Part shown: positions 25,048-33,305 of the stretch, one piece after another | Numbering within the stretch: position 1 is the first letter of the stretch | Layout of the letters: every line of letters starts with the position of its first letter | Assembly: GCF_039529835.1 (NCBI RefSeq) | Contig: NZ_CP154262.1 | Location: 2,976,001 to 3,040,000 of the forward strand | Direction: 5' to 3' | DNA: 64,000 bases | Source of the DNA: Arthrobacter sp. TMP15 | GTDB lineage: Bacteria > Actinomycetota > Actinomycetes > Actinomycetales > Micrococcaceae | The notes under the pieces: generated by a model | The model's input: only the letters and a program-made list of their open reading frames with translations | Told to the model about the DNA's origin: nothing | The model's database searches: none | Made by a program: the position numbers and the translations under genes

Positions 25048-26778
25048 CTAATGTCGACGACCCACCCACAAGCCGTGCAGTAACGGCAGTACCGAGACGA
25101 TCATCAACACATTGCCGAACACCATATCTCCGCCTCGCACAACAGCGCCCGCTATGAGAACGGCACCAAATATGGCCACCGATACTGCCCTGCGTGCCGT
25201 GCGGTTAAGCTGCGCTACCTGCCGCTCCAAACGCGGAGTTGAGACTGACAACGAGCCCTCTTCGACTTGGGTAATTAGCCCATCCAGCCGTTTCGGTAGT
25301 CGCAGAGCCACCCCTGCGACGTCGAGCGCCTGCTTTGCAACATCCTGAACAATATTCCCGCGTTCATCTCGCAGCAACTGCGCAGCGTAGGGCTCAACCG
25401 AATCCCACAAATTAAACTTCGCGTCCAAGGAACTGCATACACCAGAGGTCAGTGACATGGCGCGGATAATCAATAGGAAATTTTCCGGCAGTTGGAATGG
25501 CAGCGAACGGACCACATCACCAAACTCCTCAGCGAAATCGAGGAACTCGCGAGGGTCTACCTCTCGCAGCTCGGCAAAGCCCATGCCGCCAAATCGGGCG
25601 AACAGGTGCGTCATAGCCCGTTCGAGCTCGAGGGTGTCGGCCGAAGGGACCAACACACCCACGTCGCTAATGGCATTCACCAAACCTTTGCCATCACGGG
25701 AAGCCGCCGCTATTAGCAACTTCCGCAGACCGCTGCGAGTGCTGGGTGGGACTTCCCCCATCATGCCGAAGTCAATGAATGTCAGCTTCCATGGCCGCTC
25801 CGCGGAAGTCCTTTCGGTGGCCTCGGTATTTGGCGTGACAAAGATATTTCCGGGGTGTGGATCGGCATGGAAGAAACCATTGGTAAACATCTGGTCAAAC
25901 ATGACCGAAGCAAAAACAGGAGCAACGTCCACCGGGTCTATCCCCGCTGCAAGAAGAGCTGCGGAATCCGTAATCTTGATTGCCGTGACATCTTCTAAGG
26001 TCAGCACTCGCCGGGAAGAGCGTTCCCAGACAACCTCGGGCACCAGCACCCGGTCATCATCGCTGAAGTCCGCGGCAAAGCGTTCTGAGCTGGCAGCCTC
26101 ATGCAGGTAGTCGATCTCCTCCATACTGGTCGCCGCGAACTCCTCGACAAGCGCTGGCATGTCCACACGATCTGAAACGATCCGCACATGGCTAAGCCAG
26201 CCACCTACTTTGCGCAAAGCAGCCAGATCCACGTCCACAATCTTGTCAATACCGGGACGCTGGACCTTTAGCACCACCGCATGCAGGCCTGAGTCGGCAG
26301 CACCGCTGGCAAGAAGTTGCGCGCGGTGAACTTGACCTAGGGAGGCCGCGGCAACGGGCGTCTCATCGACCCATGCGAACACCTGGTCCAACCGCGCGCC
26401 CAGCTCCGTCTCGGCAAGGGAACGGATCGCAGGGAAAGGCACCGGCGGCACTTCGTCTTGCAGGCCCTCAAGTTCAGCTGTGATCTCGGGTGGAAGCACA
26501 TCGAGTCTGGAAGACATGAACTGCCCTACCTTGATCATCAACCCGCCAAGGTCAACCGCAAGCACATGGAAACGTTGGGCGAAGCGGGTCATTCTTTTCG
26601 CTCTGCTGCGTTCAGCAACCTTGGTCAAGCCAACGCGTGGTAAAAATAACTCAAACCACCACGTCACCGCCAGATGCCACGCCGAAAAACGCAGAATGCG
26701 GCGATACCGTGAGCGAGCCTCCTTGGCCCCAGGAACAGAATCGGCCCGACCTTGAGGAACCGATGCCACCCGTGTCAA
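25048..26778 (-). CDS. ABC1/AarF (UbiB-type) atypical kinase
   Basis: 576 residues from a TTG that overlaps the PadR stop (TTGA). The family KxGQ motif is KVGQFMSSRLDVLP, with an Ala-rich nucleotide loop AAASLGQVHRAQL, the VVLKVQRPG lysine, the catalytic FHADPHPGNIF and the metal-binding FIDFGMMG. Two C-terminal membrane helices (about 535-570) anchor it. AarF/UbiB proteins are ATPases tied to quinone or lipid metabolism; the exact actinobacterial role is unsettled. The coupling to a PadR regulator suggests control in response to a membrane signal. Confidence 0.88.
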   Translation of the reverse strand: MTRVASVPQGRADSVPGAKEARSRYRRILRFSAWHLAVTWWFELFLPRVGLTKVAERSRAKRMTRFAQRFHVLAVDLGGLMIKVGQFMSSRLDVLPPEITAELEGLQDEVPPVPFPAIRSLAETELGARLDQVFAWVDETPVAAASLGQVHRAQLLASGAADSGLHAVVLKVQRPGIDKIVDVDLAALRKVGGWLSHVRIVSDRVDMPALVEEFAATSMEEIDYLHEAASSERFAADFSDDDRVLVPEVVWERSSRRVLTLEDVTAIKITDSAALLAAGIDPVDVAPVFASVMFDQMFTNGFFHADPHPGNIFVTPNTEATERTSAERPWKLTFIDFGMMGEVPPSTRSGLRKLLIAAASRDGKGLVNAISDVGVLVPSADTLELERAMTHLFARFGGMGFAELREVDPREFLDFAEEFGDVVRSLPFQLPENFLLIIRAMSLTSGVCSSLDAKFNLWDSVEPYAAQLLRDERGNIVQDVAKQALDVAGVALRLPKRLDGLITQVEEGSLSVSTPRLERQVAQLNRTARRAVSVAIFGAVLIAGAVVRGGDMVFGNVLMIVSVLPLLHGLWVGRRH

Positions 26779-27320
26779 TCTTGGGCGAGGATCGAGTACA
26801 GCCGGCGACGTGCTTCGTTGAGCACAGTGACAGCTTCGGCGACTTGCTCAGCAGATCCCGTGCGTCCCACTTGAGTGGCAGCCTGAGCAAGCTCAACCCC
26901 TGCTTTAGGTAATGCGGCAAACCCGCCACCAGGCGCCGCCCCCGTCGCGTTCCACGGGTCGGAAGAATCCGAGCCGGCTGCTTCTTCCCGACCTGCCTCA
27001 GTCAGTGAGTAGATCTTGCGACCGTTTGATTCCTCAGCACTGATGAAACCCTCATCGGCCAGTAACTGCAGCGTTGGGTAGACAGAGCCGGCGCTGGGCT
27101 TCCAACTCCCATTGCTCCGCTCTTCAATTTCACGGATGATCTGGTAACCGTGCATGGGACGTTCGGCAAGCAGTGAAAGCACAGCAGCACGAACCTCGCC
27201 GCGACCTGCACGTGTGCCTGAGCGCTTCTCAAACTTTGATCGCAGTTCCTCAACCGCCTGCCACATGCCATCAATGTTGCTGGGGCCAAAACCGCCGCCG
27301 GGGAATGAATTACGCATCAT
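26775..27320 (-). CDS. PadR-family transcriptional regulator
   Basis: 181 residues from one of two adjacent ATGs, with AAAGGAG 4 nt before. The PadR winged helix is clear: AAVLSLLAERPMHGYQIIREIEERSNGSWKPSAGSVYPTL and QLLADEGFISAEESNGRKIYSLTEAGRE. The C-terminal part holds an Ala/Gly-rich linker and a helix for dimerisation. Its stop overlaps the AarF start, so the two are translationally coupled. Repeats in the promoter region probably bind this protein. Confidence 0.88.
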   Translation of the reverse strand: MMRNSFPGGGFGPSNIDGMWQAVEELRSKFEKRSGTRAGRGEVRAAVLSLLAERPMHGYQIIREIEERSNGSWKPSAGSVYPTLQLLADEGFISAEESNGRKIYSLTEAGREEAAGSDSSDPWNATGAAPGGGFAALPKAGVELAQAATQVGRTGSAEQVAEAVTVLNEARRRLYSILAQD

Positions 27321-27339
27321 GGACTCCTTTATAAATCGT

Positions 27340-27391
27340 GAACGACATACAACGATAGAGTCAACGATATACCCCTGAAGTTGTAAACAAC
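27340..27391. promoter_or_regulatory. Direct repeats and palindrome upstream of the PadR gene
   Basis: CAACGATA occurs at 27350 and again at 27362, exactly 12 bp apart, and a weaker GAACGACA precedes them at 27340. Further upstream a 12-bp palindrome GTTGTAAACAAC lies at 27380-27391. Tandem half sites spaced by about one helical turn in front of a PadR gene suggest an autoregulatory operator. Confidence 0.5.
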
Positions 27392-27571
27392 AATAGCTCT
27401 GGGCGTTATCTATCCTGTGTGTTCTCTGTGAAGTATTCGCTGTGACTGACGAGTACGACGGCGGCGCTAGTTCCCATTTGCAGGGTTCTGCGGTGGGGAT
27501 GGCCGATGTATCGCTTGGCGAAGTTTTTGGCTGTGGCGCTCACGCAATCGCACGCAGACATAAGATGACTG

Positions 27572-27621
27572 CGTCAAAAAGACAAAAACCCTCTGACTCA
27601 GTATTTCAACGGGTCAGAGGG
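27572..27621 (-). terminator. Rho-independent terminator of tRNA-Ala
   Basis: Read on the minus strand, CCCTCTGACCC pairs with GAGTCAGAGGG (one mismatch) around an 11-nt loop and is followed by TTTTTGTCTTTTT. It begins 10 bp after the tRNA 3' end. The rest of 27392-27571 shows no gene. Confidence 0.85.
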
Positions 27622-27630
27622 TCATTGTGG

Positions 27631-27703
27631 TGGAGCTAAGGAGATTCGAACTCCTGACCTCCTCGATGCGAACGAGGCGCGCTACCAACTGCGCCATAGC
27701 CCC
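27631..27703 (-). tRNA. tRNA-Ala, anticodon CGC
   Basis: The minus strand folds into a complete cloverleaf of 73 nt. The acceptor arm GGGGCTA pairs with TAGCTCC (one G-U). The D loop has AGTTGGTAG. The anticodon stem CCTCG/CGAGG encloses TTCGCAT, giving CGC for the alanine codon GCG. The T arm reads AGGAGTTCGAATCTCCT. CCA is not encoded. Confidence 0.95.
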
Positions 27704-27872
27704 GCGCAGGTGCTCATACTAGAATTTCACACTGTTTGCACCATTGCTTTTCTCACCCTAAACCTGTTGAGTCGGGTTTCACAAAAATGGGCAAGAAAGT
27801 TAGCTTTATCCGGAGAATTTAAGGGCAGTGGAGAACTTTTCGGGAAAACAGGTGAAATCTGTAGTCTAGAAA

Positions 27873-28709
27873 TTACGCCCGACGTCGTTGCAGGACATCG
27901 TCCAAGTTATTCAACGCGTGGGTTCCACGCTCAGAAGCCGGCACAAATTTCTCCGTGCGGGAGGACTTGTCAGTCTTAGCGATCTCTGCATCTTGCCTAT
28001 CATCCAGCGCATCCCCTTGAACGACAGTCACAACACCACCGTGTTCCCCTGCAATTCCAACCCCGGCTTGATCAGCCCGGATGGAAGTTCCAGCCGACTT
28101 TGGAACGTCAGGAAGCACAAGCGGCTTCTCTAGGCTCAGTGCTCGGTTCGCCGTTACATAGCCGGGAACAGGGACAGCCACGGGCTCCCACGTTTCAGCT
28201 TCCAGCTCGCCCTCAGCGAGAGTCTGGGTGTGCGCTAGTTTCGCGTCGGCAGTTCCCTTGGCCGCTACCCGCATTGCGGCGGCGCGCAGCTCTTCACTGG
28301 TAAGCGGCTTGGGCACCGGAGCCGGTGCAGCACCCTGGGCACCATCAAAGACCGACGTCTCTTTCTTTTCCACAGGGTTGCTGGACGATTCTTGCGCAGT
28401 GGCATTCGCCGTCGCACGTGCAGCCTGGCGTTCGGCACGGCGAACAGAGTGATCACGAACCGCCATGGCCCTGAGACCTACTACAACGGCAGCAAACACC
28501 AGTAGTGAAGTCCATCCCACACCGGGCGAGCCGAGATTAAACACACTCAACGCACCTGTTATGCCTGCCATCAGCAAAGCGATCAGGCCCACGAGAGCAA
28601 TAAATGTCCTGTCCCAGCGAATCCGTAAAGTTCTCGCAGTCCCCTCGGGCGCAGCCGTTGAAGGTCCCGGCTCCACGTGGGTGTGGGCGTCGGAAGTAGT
28701 GCTTTCCAT
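27873..28709 (-). CDS. Two-helix membrane protein of unknown function
   Basis: 278 residues from ATG 28709, with GGAG 6-9 nt before; the frame continues upstream without a site. Two adjacent membrane helices (FIALVGLIALLMAGITGAL and VGWTSLLVFAAVVVGLRAMA) lie near residues 37-85. The rest is a long Ala/Glu/Thr-rich cytoplasmic tail (RRAERQAARATANATA, then Pro-rich linkers) ending DDVLQRRRA. The composition predicts a disordered tail. It sits between tRNA-Ala and the GNAT-galU pair. No family function is recognised. Confidence 0.65.
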   Translation of the reverse strand: MESTTSDAHTHVEPGPSTAAPEGTARTLRIRWDRTFIALVGLIALLMAGITGALSVFNLGSPGVGWTSLLVFAAVVVGLRAMAVRDHSVRRAERQAARATANATAQESSSNPVEKKETSVFDGAQGAAPAPVPKPLTSEELRAAAMRVAAKGTADAKLAHTQTLAEGELEAETWEPVAVPVPGYVTANRALSLEKPLVLPDVPKSAGTSIRADQAGVGIAGEHGGVVTVVQGDALDDRQDAEIAKTDKSSRTEKFVPASERGTHALNNLDDVLQRRRA

Positions 28710-28956
28710 TGACGTCTCCTGCAACTCCTGGATTAGGTGGACTGGCAACTCGTGTCCGGCCACATTTCAACCCTAAACGGGAAACATGTCCGCACTGGCA
28801 TTACTGCCGGTGTGTCGCGGGGTAAGGCTAAAAATCAGCCCCATTTTGTCGCCGTGAATTGTGTCCGACACTTGTTTCTGACAAGACGGGCTCAGAGCAA
28901 CCGCAGTCTCTGACTACATTGCCTAAGTACATCGCAGGGCCCGCGAGTTGCTCGGA

Positions 28957-29574
28957 CTACTGCCTCGCGCCCAGCCACCTGACGAGGATTCCTTCCGGAA
29001 CCTCCTCAGAAGTGAGCGCGAAACTGCGATGATCCGCCCACTGTCCATTGATGTGCAAAAGCCTCGGGCGCAGACCCTCGTCCCGGAAACCCAATTTCTC
29101 CACCACCCGCAGACTGGCCGCGTTCTCGGGGCGGATATTGATTTCCATCCTGTGCAGGCCAAGCTGTTGAAAACAATGGTCCGTGGCCATGGCAACTGCC
29201 GTGGGGACAATGCCTCGCCCGGCCCTGCCTTGATCAACCCAATAGCCTAGGGTCGCCGACATCGCCGAGCCCCACATGATGGAGGAGACAGTGAGCTGCC
29301 CCACAATGGCTGGGCGTCGTTGGGACGGAATCCGTTCGGTAATGATAAACGGCAATGCGGCGGCTTCGCGGGCTTGCCGGTTCAGAACACGTACCATCCC
29401 CGAATAAGTTGGCAGCTCCCCCTGCCCACCGGGATTGCTCGCCTCCCACGGCTGGAGCCACGTTGAATTACGGTTTCGTACCCTGACCCACTCGGCCTTG
29501 TCGCCAAGTTTGATGGGGCGCAGTACCAAATCACCGCATTCCAAGGTCACCGGCCAGATGGCCTGCCCCCACAC
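28957..29574 (-). CDS. RimJ/RimL-type GNAT N-acetyltransferase
   Basis: 205 residues from a GTG start 4 bp after the galU stop. The fold begins with the ECGDLVLRPIKLGDKAEWVRVRNRN strand-helix of RimJ-like enzymes. The acetyl-CoA loop region is DQGRAGRGIVPTAVAMATDHCF, and motif B is LHRMEINIRPENAASLRVVEKLGFRDEGL. Members acetylate protein N termini or antibiotics; in actinobacteria this gene often neighbours galU. Co-transcription with galU is evident from the spacing. Confidence 0.87.
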   Translation of the reverse strand: MWGQAIWPVTLECGDLVLRPIKLGDKAEWVRVRNRNSTWLQPWEASNPGGQGELPTYSGMVRVLNRQAREAAALPFIITERIPSQRRPAIVGQLTVSSIMWGSAMSATLGYWVDQGRAGRGIVPTAVAMATDHCFQQLGLHRMEINIRPENAASLRVVEKLGFRDEGLRPRLLHINGQWADHRSFALTSEEVPEGILVRWLGARQ

Positions 29575-29578
29575 GTAA

Positions 29579-30481
29579 CTAGCTCTTGAAATCGGCGGTG
29601 AACTCGCCGAGCCACTCGCGCAGGTCCGAGCCCAATTCCTCGTTTTCGCAACCCAGCGTCACGACTGCCTTGAGGTAGCTGAGCTTGTCGCCGGTGTCGT
29701 AACGCCTGCCACGGAACACAACCCCGTAGACACCGCCGCCTTCACCTTCCTGGGTGGCCAGGGTTTGCAGCGCATCGGTGAGCTGGATTTCATTGCCACG
29801 CCCCGGAGGGGTGTTTTCTAGGACGTTAAATACGGCCGGGTGCAGCACGTAGCGGCCAATGACGGCCAGGTTCGAGGGTGCTTCCTCTTTTGTGGGCTTT
29901 TCCACCAACTGGTTGACCCGGACGTAATTTTCGCCTTCAACCACTGTCATGTCAGCACAGCCGTAGGAGGAAATCTTGTCCATGGGGACCTCAATGAGGG
30001 CCACGACGGACCCACCTGTGCGCTCCTGGACTTCGATCATCGTCGCAAGCAGCTCGTCGCGCTCATCGATGAGGTCATCACCTAGCAACACGGCAAACGG
30101 TTCATCGCCTACATGGGTTTTGGCACGCAACACTGCATGTCCTAGCCCTTTGGGGTCTCCCTGACGAACGTAATGGATCTCTCCTAGATCAGTGGCATGT
30201 TGTACCGCTGCAAGGCGGTCCATATCCCCTTTTTCCTCCAAAAGAAGTTCCGTCACGGGAACCCTATCGAAGTGGTCTTCCAGAGCGCGTTTATTGCGGC
30301 CAGTAATCATCAAAACGTCGGTCAGGCCCGCGCTGACAGCTTCCTGAACCACATACTGAATGGCAGGTTTATCAACCACGGGGAGCATTTCTTTGGGCAT
30401 TGCTTTGGTTGCGGGCAAGAATCTTGTTCCCAAACCAGCCGCGGGAATAACGGCCTTACGTACATGCTTTGCAGAAGTCAT
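29579..30481 (-). CDS. galU: UTP-glucose-1-phosphate uridylyltransferase
   Basis: 300 residues. The nucleotide loop IPAAGLGTRFLPATKAMPKEMLPVVDKP is the family signature, with KALEDHFDR, VRQGDPKGLGHAV, LLGDDLI and LVEKPTKEEAPS following in the usual order. GalU makes UDP-glucose for envelope glycans, trehalose and exopolysaccharide. An ATG start is used. It heads the galU-GNAT unit and is divergent from the 5-formyl-THF cyclo-ligase gene, with about 100 bp of shared promoter DNA. Confidence 0.93.
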   Translation of the reverse strand: MTSAKHVRKAVIPAAGLGTRFLPATKAMPKEMLPVVDKPAIQYVVQEAVSAGLTDVLMITGRNKRALEDHFDRVPVTELLLEEKGDMDRLAAVQHATDLGEIHYVRQGDPKGLGHAVLRAKTHVGDEPFAVLLGDDLIDERDELLATMIEVQERTGGSVVALIEVPMDKISSYGCADMTVVEGENYVRVNQLVEKPTKEEAPSNLAVIGRYVLHPAVFNVLENTPPGRGNEIQLTDALQTLATQEGEGGGVYGVVFRGRRYDTGDKLSYLKAVVTLGCENEELGSDLREWLGEFTADFKS

Positions 30482-30582
30482 GCCCCTAGGTTATCTGAAA
30501 GAGTCCCAAAAACACGGATAATGTCCCTATAGCTAGTTGCTCTCTCTACTGAACTAAAGTCAACTCAACCGATTGGACACGT

Positions 30583-31200
30583 GTGAGCGCACTCGATAAG
30601 TCTGTTTGGCGTTCCAGGCTGCGTGCTCAGCGCAAGGAAGTCCATCGCGCTTCTCTTGCGCTGCTGGGAGCAGATCTGGCGTATTCCGGACTCAGCTGGC
30701 TGGAATCGCTTGGCCTCCAGCCACGTTCCGGCTCCGCCGTATGTGCCTATATCTCCATGGGTGATGAGCCACCCACCGAAGCACTTTTGGGAGCCCTAAC
30801 GAATGCTGGTTACAGCGTGTACGTGCCTGTTTGCGAACCCGGGCACCTGCTCAGTTGGGTCCTTTGGTTTGCCGACGTGCAGATGGCACGAAGCCGCTTC
30901 GCTCCCGTCATGGAGCCTGTAGGACCTCGAAATCACTTTAGCGAATTGGATTACATTCAGGCGATCTTCGTTCCTGCGCTCGCCGTTGACCGTTCAGGTG
31001 TCCGCCTAGGCCAGGGAGGCGGCTACTATGACAGGTTCCTGGCGACAGCCGCTGCCATTCCCGTAGCCGCCGTGGTCTATGCACCCGAAGTTCTTGCCTC
31101 CGGCCGCCTCCCCTCCGATGTTTTGGACGCCCCCGTAGACTATTCGCTGACCCCTGTTGGCTACCAACACATGGGAACCGGGACAATTCAGCCGCAATGA
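30583..31200 (+). CDS. 5-Formyltetrahydrofolate cyclo-ligase
   Basis: 205 residues from a GTG. The N-terminal basic helix KSVWRSRLRAQRKEV, the SAVCAYISMGDEPPTEALL segment, FVPALAVDRSGVRLGQGGGYYDRFL and the final DAPVDYSLTP are the family marks. The Gly-rich GQGGGYYDR loop binds ATP. The enzyme turns 5-formyl-THF into 5,10-methenyl-THF. It is divergent from galU and followed by an FmdB-type gene about 175 bp on. Confidence 0.9.
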   Translation: MSALDKSVWRSRLRAQRKEVHRASLALLGADLAYSGLSWLESLGLQPRSGSAVCAYISMGDEPPTEALLGALTNAGYSVYVPVCEPGHLLSWVLWFADVQMARSRFAPVMEPVGPRNHFSELDYIQAIFVPALAVDRSGVRLGQGGGYYDRFLATAAAIPVAAVVYAPEVLASGRLPSDVLDAPVDYSLTPVGYQHMGTGTIQPQ

Positions 31201-31375
31201 AACAGCACGGCTGCACATGGTGGGCTATACCAGGGTAGCTAAAGGAGAATGGCATGTGAGGGATCTCCGCGCCTTGTTCTCTTCCGATGGTAGAATTAGC
31301 AGTTGGGACCATGGACTGCCAGCCACGCGACTGGTGATAGCAGGGTCCCAACGCATGTATCCAGGAGGAAAATCA

Positions 31376-31777
31376 GTGCCCACGTACGCTTACGCCTGCA
31401 AAGATTGCGGCCACGCCTTTGATATACAGCAGTCATTCACCGATGACTCTTTGACTGTCTGCCCGGAATGTCGCGGAAATCTTCGGAAGAAATTCAATTC
31501 AGTGGGTGTTGTTTTCAAGGGATCCGGTTTTTACCGCACCGATTCACGCTCCAACGCCAGCTCGGTTCCAGCTGCCGCATCCGGCTCGACTAATTCCGAA
31601 TCAGCAAATTCAGCATCCGGTGGCACTTCCTCCCCCAAGTCCTCAGATGCCAGCAGCTCAGGTGGTGCGGCCAAGGCAAGTGCAGGATCTGGCAGCTCTG
31701 AAAACTCTGGCTCTGGCAGTGCGGCCAAGAAGAATTCGGGCCAAAAAAACGCCTCAGCAGCCAACGCATCCAGCTAG
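31376..31777 (+). CDS. FmdB-family zinc-ribbon protein with Ser/Ala/Gly tail
   Basis: 133 residues from the GTG at 31376, which has AGGAGG 8 nt before; an in-frame extension upstream to 31157 is not coding. Residues 1-60 are the FmdB ribbon: MPTYAYACKDCGHAFDIQQS with CPEC and KKFNSVGVVFKGSGFYRTD. Four cysteines in two CxxC pairs should bind zinc. Residues 60-133 are low-complexity Ser/Ala/Gly/Asn, ending in Lys. The role of these proteins is obscure; they are thought to be regulatory or to bind nucleic acids. Confidence 0.88.
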   Translation: MPTYAYACKDCGHAFDIQQSFTDDSLTVCPECRGNLRKKFNSVGVVFKGSGFYRTDSRSNASSVPAAASGSTNSESANSASGGTSSPKSSDASSSGGAAKASAGSGSSENSGSGSAAKKNSGQKNASAANASS

Positions 31778-31941
31778 TACTTTTAATACAGTTAGTACTT
31801 TTAATTCCTGGCGCCCTTTTCATCCTGCGAACTAGTCTTGTTGACCCAGCTATTCCTCCACAGACCCGGCCGGTTAGAAAGTCCTCCACTGATAAGTGTT
31901 CGCCCCTGTTAGTGGAGCGGTTGTGGGCCTAGCGTTGGGCC

Positions 31942-32736
31942 ATGAAGTCATCACGCTATCCGCCCAACCCGCCTGTTTATGCAGGACCTCTTTGGCGTTC
32001 CCATTCGTGGTCAGGACGCGGTTCCCCTCTATCAATCCGGCATAGGTTTCTGCGGTTACTAATGCGTCATCGACGACTTTTCGCAGCCCTGCTCCTCTGC
32101 GTAGCAGCGGCCCTGGCCGTCCAACAACTCACCCCTTCGAGCCCTGTTACCACCACAGTATTCACAGCATCCCACGACATTCCGGCAGGACACATTCTGG
32201 CTAGTGGGGATCTGCTGGCCACCAAGGTAAGCCCCCGCATGGTGCCCGACGGCGCTCTGCATCCCGAGGTTGCCACGAGTGGATCGGCTACCACTGGCTC
32301 ACTCGCCACTGGCACGGAGTCCAACACAACGTCCAGCTTGTGGCAGGGAAGGCAGGTCTCTGGGCCCGTTCGCCGTGGCGAAGTTATTACCGATGCCTCC
32401 CTACTGGGAAGTGGGTTGCTGATCGGTGCACCTGCGGGGAGCCAGGCGGTGCCACTGCGATTAAGTGATCCCTCTACCTTGGCACTGTTGCGTCAGGGGC
32501 AGCTTGTCACTGTGATCCTTAGTAGCAGCCAAGGCATGGATGGACCTGTACACAATGAAGTATTGGCAGAGAGTATCCCCGTTTTGTGGACTCCGGAACT
32601 GGTGCAGAGCAGTGCAGGATTACTACCAGCCCACGAAAATGAGGGACTCGTCGTGGTGGCAGCGTCAGCAGAGCAGTCTGTTCGCTTGGTGGACGCCGTC
32701 AACCGTGGAAAGATTTTCCTCATCTTGCTGAATTGA
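31942..32736 (+). CDS. SAF-domain membrane protein (CpaB/RcpC-like)
   Basis: 264 residues. A basic N terminus leads to a membrane helix (LFAALLLCVAAALAVQQL, about 46-63). The SAF domain follows: VFTASHDIPAGHILASGDLLATKV, then RRGEVITDASLLG. The C-terminal domain has VPLRLSDPSTLALLRQGQLVTVILSS, the CpaB-type ring. CpaB/RcpC proteins help assemble Flp pili, but no pilus genes are nearby, so a stand-alone role in the cell envelope is possible. It follows the FmdB gene after 165 bp. Confidence 0.8.
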   Translation: MKSSRYPPNPPVYAGPLWRSHSWSGRGSPLSIRHRFLRLLMRHRRLFAALLLCVAAALAVQQLTPSSPVTTTVFTASHDIPAGHILASGDLLATKVSPRMVPDGALHPEVATSGSATTGSLATGTESNTTSSLWQGRQVSGPVRRGEVITDASLLGSGLLIGAPAGSQAVPLRLSDPSTLALLRQGQLVTVILSSSQGMDGPVHNEVLAESIPVLWTPELVQSSAGLLPAHENEGLVVVAASAEQSVRLVDAVNRGKIFLILLN

Positions 32737-32784
32737 AGAACTCATGCCGGTCTACCCTGCAGCAGTCCGATTGTCTTCTTGCAC

Positions 32785-33297
32785 TTAGCTCCGTGCAGCC
32801 TTGGCAACTGCAAAGTACTTATTCGCTTCAGGCAGATAACACAGTCCTACTGCCAAACCGCCCAAAATAATCTGAGCCACAGTTGTCAGCCCCTGAGGCA
32901 TCGTGAACCCGACTAGTTGCGTCAACGTTAGAACCGCCAGCACCCCAGCGGCAACTCTGGCCCAAGTCCGGCCTTTCCGCAGAAAAAATGCAAACAACAC
33001 GTACGCGCTAACAGTTGCAATGCCAGCCAAAACCACTGTTATCACCCCCATGTTTCGGGTGGCTTCCAAACTGGGTACAGCACCGCTCATGGCATCTATC
33101 TGTGCCTGAATCGCCACTAGACGTTCGGGTGAGGCCGCGTACATTACTGCCATCACTGAGGCGATGATCTGAACCGCGGCAGCGGCAAGCAACAATCGGG
33201 CAGCCGTCACTACAAGATGTGGTGCAGCCGGTTTGGACGCCCCAGCACTCTTCTCAATGAATGCACCCAAACCGGGAATTTTCGGAGGATTAGTCAA
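32785..33297 (-). CDS. Four-helix integral membrane protein of unknown function
   Basis: 170 residues from a TTG start with AGGA 6 nt before. The ribosome site overlaps the end of the helicase-nuclease gene, so the two are an operon. Four hydrophobic segments are seen: LLLAAAAVQIIASVMAVMY, MGVITVVLAGIATVSAYVLF, ARVAAGVLAVLTLTQLVGFT and VAQIILGGLAVGLCYL. A short loop holds SPERLVAIQAQIDAMSG. The N terminus is Pro/Gly-rich. No enzymatic motif is present; it resembles generic actinobacterial DUF membrane proteins. Confidence 0.7.
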   Translation of the reverse strand: MTNPPKIPGLGAFIEKSAGASKPAAPHLVVTAARLLLAAAAVQIIASVMAVMYAASPERLVAIQAQIDAMSGAVPSLEATRNMGVITVVLAGIATVSAYVLFAFFLRKGRTWARVAAGVLAVLTLTQLVGFTMPQGLTTVAQIILGGLAVGLCYLPEANKYFAVAKAARS

Positions 33298-33305
33298 TGC
33301 AGTTC

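Noticed and set aside
27442-27639. Small plus-strand frame next to tRNA-Ala
   Set aside because: It overlaps the tRNA terminator and part of the tRNA, has no ribosome site and no recognisable domain.
27631-27703. tRNA-Ala as an integration site
   Set aside because: No integrase and no repeated 3' tRNA end were found in the neighbourhood.
31775-31805. Direct repeat TAGTACTTTTAAT after the FmdB gene
   Set aside because: Only two copies 18 bp apart, the first including the stop codon; likely a small duplication without clear function.
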